The notes beneath the pieces are model-generated. The model ran no database searches, was not told where the DNA came from, and saw only the letters and a list, made by a program, of their open reading frames with translations. The translations under genes and the position numbers were made by a program. A stretch of DNA of 64,000 bases, taken from assembly GCF_964275005.1 (NCBI RefSeq), contig NC_092700.1, positions 20,565,050-20,629,049 on the forward strand, read 5' to 3'. This DNA comes from Diadema setosum (taxonomy: Eukaryota; Echinodermata; Echinoidea; Diadematoida; Diadematidae). This document shows, piece after piece, positions 57,901-64,000 of the stretch (positions within the stretch are counted from its first letter, which is position 1; each line of letters begins with the position of its first letter).

Positions 57901-60781
57901 GTAACATGTTAGACCCTATCGATCTAAATGTAAGTCTAACGTTAAGACTTGTCTAACAAACAGTAAACGTTTGAGTCTTGCGTCTCTTTTCTAACCTTAG
58001 ACTTAACGTTAATCAGAACTTTCAGGGTCCGTATTCCAAAAGTCTAAAGAAAGATCTAGTGTAGGACTAGAATAGCTAGGCCTAACATGGTAGGGCAGGC
58101 CTGTTTATAAAACTAAGTAAGAAGTCTAAAACTAAAACTTAACCACTTAGAATCCTATTCCGAGGTCTAGTGAAGTGTCAATGTTCAATTATCTACTCCA
58201 TACCATACTGTCTTAAAATCAAATGGCTGACAATAGATTATGTGAAAAATAGGTAAATGGACAGAATAGAGACAGTTAAGAATAAGTTGTATTTATTTTT
58301 AATTCTTATCTAGACCCTAGACATAGTGAGACTGGGTTGCGTAAAATGCATGCATGATCCCATGCTGCATGCTACAAGTTACAAGTAAAAAAAAGTTACA
58401 TTACAAATTTACATGACATAAAAAACTTTGGTTCGATCCAGAAGGAATAGGCCTAGAGAGCGGATGTAACTTCGATCTAGACCTAGATGTATTTTTTTTT
58501 CTATTTAAAGAGTCCTGTCTCGTGTAGGGCTTAGACTAAACCTTCTAGGCTATTTTTTTTTTCTGTCAGTATCGTGCATGTATAGCCTGAGCCTGCTACG
58601 TAGCCAGCCTAGAATAAACGATATATAAAAACTAGTCTAGATCGATCTAAGTCCAGACATCCAATCTAAATTTATTTTGGTCTATACAGACTCTAGCCTA
58701 GACTGTACAGATCTAGATCTAGATGCTACTAGTTAGCTACTAGGCCATGTAGCACCACATTACAGCCCTGGCAAGCTTCATATTAAACACGTAACGTTTA
58801 TACAGCTAGATCGGTCTGGGAATGTTTTACTTTTTAGGTTTGAGCTGCAATCTGAAAAAGCAAAACGTTCCAAGAACGATCTGTTATTTGTTAATGTTAT
58901 GAAGCCTGCTCTGTAATCAGGGCATAAATGGGGGGATGGAGGATGCATCCCCCAGGGCCCAAGATTGAGGATGGTGCATCATGAATACAAGTTGTACAAT
59001 GATGTATACATGCATACATAACTAGGGCAGAAGATTAATCCTAGTCATTCCGCTGTAGATACTGCGTTTTTCCTTGGGGAAATCAGTCAATTGCATGGGG
59101 TTTCCCAAAACTATCTACATTTTCATCAATAACTGAAACACAAGACAAAAAAAAAAAAAAACCAAAATGATATTTTCGAGGAAAATTGGTAGCTAGATAG
59201 ACTAAAATTCCACAATGAAGGAATTTTTCAAAAGAGTAAATTTTCCAGGGGCTTTGGCAAAAATATAAATGGTGAATTGTTGAGAAATAGAGCTGGATAT
59301 AGATACTGCGTTTTTCCTTGGGGGGGGGGGGGCAGTGTGTGACTGTAGCATATAGATAATAGATTTCATCAATGATATTTGTTTTCCCACAAGATGTGGT
59401 TAATTTAAATTGAAATAAGTACTTTATAGTTGTCACTGAACTGTTATTAACAAAAACTAAATGTTTTTTTTTTATTCTTTGTGTAACAGGTATAGGCCCT
59501 CACAAGTTTCAAATCAGCTATTGCAGATGCATCCTGTACACTCGTCCAACCAAAATCCGAGCTCGACCGATAATGATGTATTTAATACTGACGGTGCTGG
59601 CGTTGAAGAAGAGGGTCATCCTTATCCGAACCACCCTGACAACACATTCAGAGACGCCATGGCTCATGGAGAGGACACGAGTCACATGAGACACATTTAC
59701 CAGGACGCTGCGGAGACACACACGGGGGCTTCCCTACCCTCAAACGTAGAGCAAGTCTCTCGTGCATTTTCTTCACGGAATAACGACAACAAAACTGTCG
59801 GCTGCGGGTCATTGCCATCAGCGAATATCCCTTATATTCAAGACTTTAATGACATGCAGGGAACGTCACTGGATCACACGGAAAACGGCAGTGAGGAGTG
59901 TGTTTACCAAGATGTGGAACTTAATAGCAACAATGGGGTTACAGAAGATGCCTCTAGATCCCCTGGTGGGGCCCGCTTGTTCGATGACACATGTTACAAT
60001 TCACTGAACTTTAGCAGTAGATCCGACGGTTATTGTACTCAAATGCAGGATGCCAGACTTGCTTCTGGGAAACTGGAAAACGATTATGCCAGATCTAGAA
60101 ATATCTTAAGGGACAATGACCACGATCATATCAATCATACGTGCCACGACGACAGAGCACAAGGTTATGACCCAGCTCACCCATCTATTTGTCCGACGTT
60201 TCAGCCTAATCTTCACGCTAACAGAAAAAGAAAATCTACTCTGTTCCAGTCTAGGATCCCCAACAGGTGCGCCTTCTGAAGGCGTTTTTTACTACAAGCT
60301 AGATCCTGGGGTTTCTCAGGACATTGAAGCTATTAACAGGCCATATCACCCTGACGTTTTCGACCGTAGTGAATATAGTTCGCTGAATCCAGGAAAAGAC
60401 TCCATAGGTAGCCTTCTCCCTGATGTGAGGGAATTTGATCACTTCTCTGAGAGCCATGACACCAAGACCCCGATTAGAGAGGAACTGTACACACGTGTGA
60501 ATAAACCAAGAGGAACAGCATTGCCACCGAAACCAGTAATTTGCGAAGAATTGTATGCAAAAGTGGACAAAAGTCGAAAAACATGCAGTGTTGACGCTAA
60601 AACACCATTGCCTGATGGCTTGTACGCAGAATTGAAGGAAACAAAAGGACACTCTCCCTCAGCAAACCCGGCGGTGTGCGAAGGGCTATATGCAAATGTG
60701 GACAAAACAGGTGACTCGTGCATTACTGACATAAAACCAAATTTCGATGAGGAAATGTATATGAATTTCACAGACATTTGA
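44511..60781 (+). CDS. Gene B: paralogue of gene A, CUB-like/SRCR/WSC/Sushi receptor with YxxV/L ladder in the tail
   Basis: Exons are 44511-44595, 45094-45409, 48930-49142, 49418-49501, 51520-51795, 52154-52375, 53191-53250, 53678-53734, 54672-54792 and a long last exon from 59490. Order, phases and most splice sites equal gene A. The WSC exon is in phase here. The CUB-like exon (316 nt) has a frame break at the same position as A. In the last exon one frame is open to 60279, and an overlapping frame shifted by +1 carries the tyrosine ladder to 60781. With one frame change the tail would be about 430 residues. The role, a surface receptor signalling through phosphotyrosine, is inferred. It is a close tandem paralogue with a different tail. 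Confidence 0.72.
45094..45409 (+). CDS. Gene B exon 2: CUB-like domain, frame-broken
   Basis: The acceptor is CTCCTGCAG and the donor GAGG|GTAAGT. It encodes TLNCSEKSLDLDVSC... through [10 protein letters not shown] to [10 protein letters not shown], then TAG in that frame at 45362-45366. The continuation VYGNIYRPGEANFK and closing Cys (NVKCLE) sits one base further along (+1). The exon is 316 nt, not a phase-keeping length. The tract around AAACTGAGTTTATGG is identical in gene A, so at least part of the break may predate the duplication. Confidence 0.6.
45484..45562 (+). repeat. Hairpin of about 35-bp arms in gene B intron 2
   Basis: AAAAGGCGCTAAATCCAT and its near-perfect complement ATGGATTTAACGCCTTTT face each other across ATTTTTA, and pairing extends outward over GAAGC-type sequence. 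A TTCAATTTAATTCAATTCAA tract lies just before it. Absent in gene A. Confidence 0.7.
46770..46985 (+). repeat. Fragment of the TCACGAG/ACCGACACTA repeat family
   Basis: Units such as CACGAGCTGTATGATTC, CACGAATCATACAGCCCATG and GACATCAAGTAAAACAGGTC match the subrepeats of the fold-back element at 55077-57400. No full TIR here. Confidence 0.55.
47391..48189 (+). repeat. Three tandem units of about 268 bp
   Basis: GTTTTTGGAAGCATTTCGAA or close variants start units at about 47391, 47652 and 47920, each ending near TCCGTTTGTC. Units are over 90% alike by eye. Gene A has only one partial unit near 14222-14310, so the expansion happened in copy B. Confidence 0.85.
48368..48737 (+). mobile_element. 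TTAA-flanked MITE, 370 bp, in gene B intron 2
   Basis: The left AGGGATCGCATAATTTTGG and the right complement AGGGGTGGTACAGTATTGG are TIRs, with TTAA on both sides. The matching place in gene A (about 14.72 kb) has the uninterrupted sequence, an empty site. It resembles 62083-62441 at its ends. Confidence 0.75.
48930..49142 (+). CDS. Gene B exon 3: SRCR domain, N-terminal part
   Basis: 213 nt, phase 1 both ends. It shows AKLVGGPSPLDG, MCFEGFNPEAADL and VCRELGF, the SRCR pattern. Most differences from the gene A exon are substitutions that keep the frame, which argues for past coding constraint. Confidence 0.75.
49418..49501 (+). CDS. Gene B exon 4: SRCR domain, C-terminal part
   Basis: 84 nt, phase 1 both ends. 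It encodes GCQRATVNDC...TECSW...VRLRCQ, completing the SRCR cysteines. The gene A copy has the same length. Confidence 0.7.
50608..51297 (+). mobile_element. TGTGACC-family MITE, full length, 690 bp
   Basis: The left end TGTGACCCTGCACCTC and the right-end complement TGTGACCGTGCACCTC continue as TIRs of about 35 bp, flanked by TA. A TA target fits Tc1/mariner-type transposition but the family is not identified. It lies in the gene B intron before the WSC exon and is absent in gene A. Confidence 0.75.
51520..51795 (+). CDS. Gene B exon 5: WSC domain
   Basis: 276 nt, phase 1 both ends, acceptor GAACGCAG, donor AACC|GTGAGT. It reads [38 protein letters not shown] and a final QQIHCLFN with the last Cys. 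This intact copy shows that the 275-nt exon in gene A lost one base. Confidence 0.78.
51873..51915 (+). repeat. (GT)n microsatellite
   Basis: GT dinucleotides with two interruptions, in the gene B intron between WSC and Sushi exons. Confidence 0.9.
52154..52375 (+). CDS. Gene B exon 6: Sushi/CCP domain
   Basis: 222 nt, phase 1, acceptor TTGACAG. It encodes [31 protein letters not shown] and VPSC, one Sushi module, with an extra Cys (WSTCFPVW) where gene A has Tyr. The donor is AACG|GTCTGT. Confidence 0.78.
53191..53250 (+). CDS. Gene B exon 7: stalk
   Basis: 60 nt, phase 1, between GTTTACAG and CCAA|GTGAGT. It encodes KERHDVEILTTPSQMTVSP, the counterpart of exon 23278-23337. Confidence 0.65.
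53678..53734 (+). CDS. Gene B exon 8: stalk
   Basis: 57 nt, phase 1, between ATGAATAG and TCCG|GTGAGC. It encodes ELQPVEELTTLQKTVTSS, a Thr/Glu-rich linker matching gene A exon 8. Confidence 0.6.
54672..54792 (+). CDS. Gene B exon 9: transmembrane helix
   Basis: 121 nt, phase 1 in, phase 2 out, acceptor TGTTTCAG, donor AAAAG|GTGAGA. It encodes a hydrophobic run (YTLGTFLFVVLTLLVILSVA) followed by WYKHHKKR, a single-pass helix with a basic inner flank. Phase and position equal gene A exon 9. Confidence 0.75.
55252..55470 (+). repeat. GCTCACGAGACCGACAC array, left arm
   Basis: At least six units of about 34 bp of the form GGCTCACGAGACCGACAC plus an A-rich spacer, preceded by AGTCATACAGCCCATGAG units. 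Confidence 0.75.
56655..56965 (+). repeat. GTGTCGGTCTCGTGAGCC array, right arm
   Basis: The complement of the left array: repeated GTCGGTCTCGTGAGCCT, then GGGCTGTATGACTCGTGG units. The order is mirrored relative to 55252-55470. Confidence 0.75.
57591..57721 (+). repeat. Hairpin with about 45-bp arms
   Basis: GAATAAAGCTGATCGTTTG and its complement CAAACGATCAGCTTTATTC mark the outer ends. TCACAAGAAGCGATGTAAAC pairs with the right arm, and a second direct copy of the inner half (TTTGTCACACGAAGCGAGG) lies in the loop. Confidence 0.75.
57722..59489 (+). other. Gene B intron 9, remainder
   Basis: No gene recognised. 57.79-58.75 kb is unusually dense in CTAG, TCTAGA and TAGACC words. A duplicated TACTGCGTTTTTCCTTGGGG motif occurs at about 59060 and 59304. 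Confidence 0.4.
59490..60781 (+). CDS. Gene B exon 10: cytoplasmic tail with repeated YxxV/L/F motifs, needs a +1 frame change
   Basis: After TGTAACAG the exon enters in phase 2 and is open to 60279. It has HIYQDAAE (as in gene A), CVYQDVE and CYNSL. A second frame, +1, is open to 60781 and contains VFYYKL and SEYSSL, both fitting [SVIL]xYxx[LIV]. Five spaced cassettes follow: EELYTRV, EELYAKV, DGLYAEL, EGLYANV and EEMYMNF. An LPPKP stretch could bind SH3 domains. The change of frame most simply falls in the purine run near 60222-60236 (AGAAAAAGAAAA). Possible causes are an extra base in the assembly, a real mutation or unseen splicing. Confidence 0.6.
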
Positions 60782-61469
60782 GATGTTATTTTGATAACGT
60801 CGAAAATGTGATCGTTTTCCAGAAGCAATTATTGACTTTGAATCCTTCCTAATTTTAGGCAGGGTTTGTGAATTTTAGATACTGGAATTGCATCTAATGA
60901 GGAAATATCAAAAGTGCGAGGTGATATTGCCGTAGATGTAGGCCTGTAACAAAACATCGTACCACTCATCAAACACTTAACCGACGTAAGCACATACCTT
61001 TCAATAATTGCACTTTTCTTTCTTAATCATGTTAATGCGATGGTTAACTAATCAAACCTGCTACACTGCATGTGTCTAGGTCTTCGCGTGTTTTCAGTGA
61101 TGAGTAGACTCGCGCAAAAAACAAAAAAAAAAATGGTAATGCAATCAACTTAACCGAGTTAAGACAGTCCAACTTTGATGCAAAGTTCTTTTTTTTTTTA
61201 ATTTGTACTGTATCAAGTCTGCAATGAATTCCCATCACCCATGTCAAGTGGATGGACCAAAGATATTAAGATATAGTGATATTAATGGTTTGGTTGATAA
61301 GAATATTCCACTTATATGATAATCCACTTAAAACATAAGCCCATGTATTAGATCTATATTACATGTACATATACATGTAGCCTGCAAAAATACTATAGAG
61401 GAAGCAAAGGCTACAGAAATTGCGCTGGCATTAAAGTTCACATGATAAGTAGCTGATCAGCAAATAATA
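60782..61469 (+). other. 3' flank of gene B, no gene recognised
   Basis: AT-rich DNA after the last in-frame stop of the tyrosine ladder. No confident polyadenylation signal, RNA gene or ORF is seen. Confidence 0.4.
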
Positions 61470-62525
61470 TGTGACCGTGCACCTCAAAACGAACATAAAG
61501 TCGCACACACTGATTTTGCGTGAGGACTGAAAATAAGTGAAATGGGTCAACCTATAGCCGAACTTGACTTTTTCATATTTTCCGAAAGAGCGGGTCTTCT
61601 TTTACATTATGCTAACATTTGGTATCATAAAACCGGCAGTAAAGTGTGTTTTTTTAGCAGTTTATCTCTGACATGTTTGGTAGAATGGTGTGATTAGGTG
61701 TGTCTTCAGAATCCCTTTTTATTTCTCAAAAACCTTGTCCACACTCTTCGCTTTCAGCTCTAATAACTTTTGAAAGGATAGTGCTACTGCTTTGAAAGTT
61801 GGCATTGATTATGGACAAAATGTGTTAATGAGGCATGCCTAATTTCAGTTTAATCTGATAATCCCTTCATTGTTTTTACTCAGGTGGTTTACTTCCTGTT
61901 TTTTTGTCCCATTCATCGCACAGCCAGCACGGTTTGGTAAAGATTAAGCGCTTGAATAGACACTGTACTTCAGAGCCTCTTTTATCAGTTCACACTTTTC
62001 CTGAGTTTGTGCTTTCTTTCCAATATTTAGATAGGTTAGGAGAGTCCATTTGATTTGAGTTATACACCATTTTAAAGCTTAAAGGCATAATTTACCATTT
62101 GCAGATGAAACAAAAACCCAGCATTACTACTTCAAAATAGTTCTAAATGTGAGTTAGGGATAGAAACAACCAATGTAAAAATTTGAACAAGTATAATCGA
62201 TGTTAAGTGTTGTTAAATATACAAAATATGAACAATAGTTATAATTACAATGTTTCCAGACTTAACCGTCTACAGTTACAGTTTAATGAGAAAAATTGTG
62301 ACATCTTCTTATATTTTAGGCTTTATTGCATTTTTTTTTATATGGTAGGATGTTTTGTGGTTTACTGACCTACACTATATGCTTCAAAGGTGATATCTTG
62401 AATATCTTTTTAATCACTGCTCCCAAAGGTAAACAGGACCTTTAAAGTCTGCTCTTTCAGAATATGGTTTTAACTAAATATTCATTTTTGGCGACTTTTT
62501 GTTTGTTTTGAGGTGCAGGGTCACA
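61470..62525 (+). mobile_element. TGTGACC-family MITE with nested insertion
   Basis: Ends TGTGACCGTGCACCTC and complement TGTGACCCTGCACCTC, flanked by TA. It is opposite in orientation to 50608-51297. It is longer because a second element (62083-62441) sits inside. Confidence 0.75.
62083..62441 (+). mobile_element. TTAA-flanked MITE nested in another MITE
   Basis: The left AGGCATAATTTACCATTTG and the right complement AGGTCCTGTTTACCTTTGG form imperfect TIRs. TTAA occurs on both sides (62079-62082, 62442-62445), and removal restores the host family sequence AGCTTAAAGTCTGC. TTAA targets suit Kolobok or piggyBac-type elements. Confidence 0.65.
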
Positions 62526-62615
62526 TATGGTTATATTCCTGAGATAAGGAAAATATTTGGCCCGAATTCACGAAGGTGGTACAATCTTGTCCATGGTTTA
62601 AGCCATGGACAAGAT

Positions 62616-62954
62616 AACTGTCCAAATTTTAGATAAGGATCACGCTCACAATATTCATAGGCCCAAAATTCACGAAGGTGGTACAATCTTGTCCATGGTT
62701 TAAACCATTTACAAAGACCGTAGTTTTTATGGGGCGCCAAATGTCACATGGCCTATTTCGTTACGAAATTGACCATTATCTCCTTAACGAAATGATCATT
62801 TCGTTACAAAATGTTTTCATTTCGTCGACACTTGGCGCCCCATATAATCTACGGTCTTTGTAAATGGTTGAAACCATGTACAAGATTGTACCACCTTTGT
62901 GAATTCGGGCCTATGAGTATTGTGAGTCCTTGTCTAAAATTTGGACAGTTATCT
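62616..62954 (+). mobile_element. Nested palindromic MITE
   Basis: The outer arms pair from AAGATAACTGTCCAAATTTT at the left to AAATTTGGACAGTTATCTT at the right and run through GGCCC/GAATTCACGAAGGTGG. Inside is a second inverted pair, TTTACAAAGACCGTAG (62708-62723) and CTACGGTCTTTGTAAA (62851-62866), followed inward by GGGGCGCCAA. A partial direct copy of the outer arm lies at 62559-62610. Confidence 0.75.
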
Positions 62955-64000
62955 TCGAAAATCGCAATATTCTCTCTATAATCTGCGGAGAAAGTGATAT
63001 TTCAAGATAATTATATAGAGTAAAATATCCCGTTTGCGGCAGGTTTAAGCATTGTTAAGGGTTTTTCCAACTTGTAAACAAATCAGGCAAATTATTTTCA
63101 ACCATTTCATATGTCATAGACAAGATTATTCATTAACGCAATTGTTTTCATAAAAGAAATTTACCACTGACCAACGCAGTTTTCATGATTTACCAGGGCA
63201 AAACCCGTCACAATTTTCGCCGATAAGGGCGATATGCGACGTAGTATTTCTGCTTGCGGCACGATGTACAATCCCTATGCAATACGCGCGTGCTCCGCGA
63301 TCTTTCGCTGAACGCCTTCACATGTCTCGCGAACATTGCGTAAGCGCCAATTCCCATTGCGAAAGCACGTGAAAATAGCGGGCGTACATGCATTGGCCGC
63401 AAACAAGATCGCAATTCTGGCGGTGTTGTTGATGTCTTCCTCGTGTTTTTCTAATTTTTTTTTTTCGATGGTAACATCCACTTTCCGAAAAGAAATGGCG
63501 GCCCACATCGGCTCGCGAAAGTTCTATTTTACGTGAGGATATGTTTTCAAAATCCATGAACATCGAAAAAACGACAAAAAATCCAGTTTCTTGGACCATT
63601 GTTTCTTAACTGTTATGTTAAGAAGTACCGAAAATTTAATTTTGGATGCGATATGTTGTCATTTAGGTGAAAAAAATTCACTTTCGTCAGAGATCGTGCC
63701 CATTTTATCGGTTGGTTTTTGTTGATTGCTAGTGTGTTAGTATATGTGTAGTGTGCATGTAACAGTGCAGTGCTGTGTTTAGCGGTATATTACCGTGTAT
63801 GCTGTACCTGCCGCGAACGGCTGCACGGCCGCATACTGCCGTAGTTACTCTAGGTAATGGTCCAGTGATATTGGAACTGATGACAAAGCCTATGACAGTA
63901 GAACTCTGAATTAGGTTTCCATCGCAATATTTACTGTACATATTTTTCGCAGACACCATGCATCTCTGTGAATATGGCAATAATTGTTTTGTGCTCTCTT
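62955..64000 (+). other. Right end of window, no gene recognised
   Basis: Unique-looking DNA. The short frames near 63.2-63.6 kb on both strands have no recognisable domain, and the GC-richer patch at 63.78-63.85 kb shows no motif. Confidence 0.4.

Larger units (their letters stand above)
38258..60781 (+). repeat. Segmental duplication, copy B
   Basis: The second copy of the unit, direct orientation. Similarity to position 1 of the window starts at about 38258 (GATTTCTTTCATGTTGAATG). DNA just before it has no counterpart in view. Copy B has its own insertions at about 38.97-40.81, 45.45-45.57, 48.37-48.74, 50.61-51.30 and 55.08-57.40 kb. Confidence 0.82.

Overview
This is a eukaryotic, almost certainly metazoan, window. 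It is AT-rich and intron-rich, with many microsatellites and transposable elements and no bacterial-style gene packing. Divergent CUB-like, SRCR, WSC and Sushi exons joined by phase-1 introns, together with many AGGCCT-containing segments and fold-back elements, suggest an invertebrate deuterostome. An echinoderm is my best guess, from the general character of the sequence rather than a diagnostic match.

The backbone is a tandem segmental duplication. Copy A runs from the window start to about 30.8 kb and copy B from about 38.26 kb to 60.8 kb. Each copy has about 5-6 kb of shared upstream DNA followed by one plus-strand, multi-exon receptor-like gene. Exon order is signal peptide, CUB-like domain, SRCR (two exons), WSC, Sushi/CCP, two short stalk exons, one transmembrane helix and a long tyrosine-rich cytoplasmic tail. 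Gene A has exons from 5088 to 30783 and gene B from 44511 to 60781. Introns between the extracellular exons are all phase 1. The ectodomains are close paralogues, but the tails have diverged almost completely. Tail A carries one sequence matching the ITIM consensus and two YxxM motifs. Tail B carries a ladder of five YxxV/L/F cassettes. As read here neither gene is fully open. Both have a frame break in the CUB-like exon, A has an extra 1-nt deletion in the WSC exon, and B needs a frame change in its tail. Whether these are pseudogenes, assembly errors or unrecognised splicing cannot be settled from the sequence alone.

Most remaining DNA is mobile or repeat-derived, and comparing the two copies gives empty sites for many insertions. 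Copy A alone carries a 6.3-kb hAT-like element with an 8-bp target duplication, containing a LINE fragment and a 562-bp fold-back element with a 9-bp target duplication. It also alone carries a 320-bp TIR element at 2.9 kb, a 4-kb fold-back element at 17.2-21.2 kb full of ATGGCGGC-type motifs, and a 150-bp hAT-like MITE. Copy B alone carries a TTAA-flanked MITE, a three-unit 268-bp tandem repeat, a TGTGACC-family MITE and a 2.3-kb fold-back element. Between the genes (30.8-38.3 kb) lie a minus-strand LINE fragment and a 3.3-kb TIR element with seven exact copies of a 12-mer. The last 3 kb hold nested MITEs and hairpins. I see no RNA gene that looks functional; the tRNA-like segments are parts of repeats.
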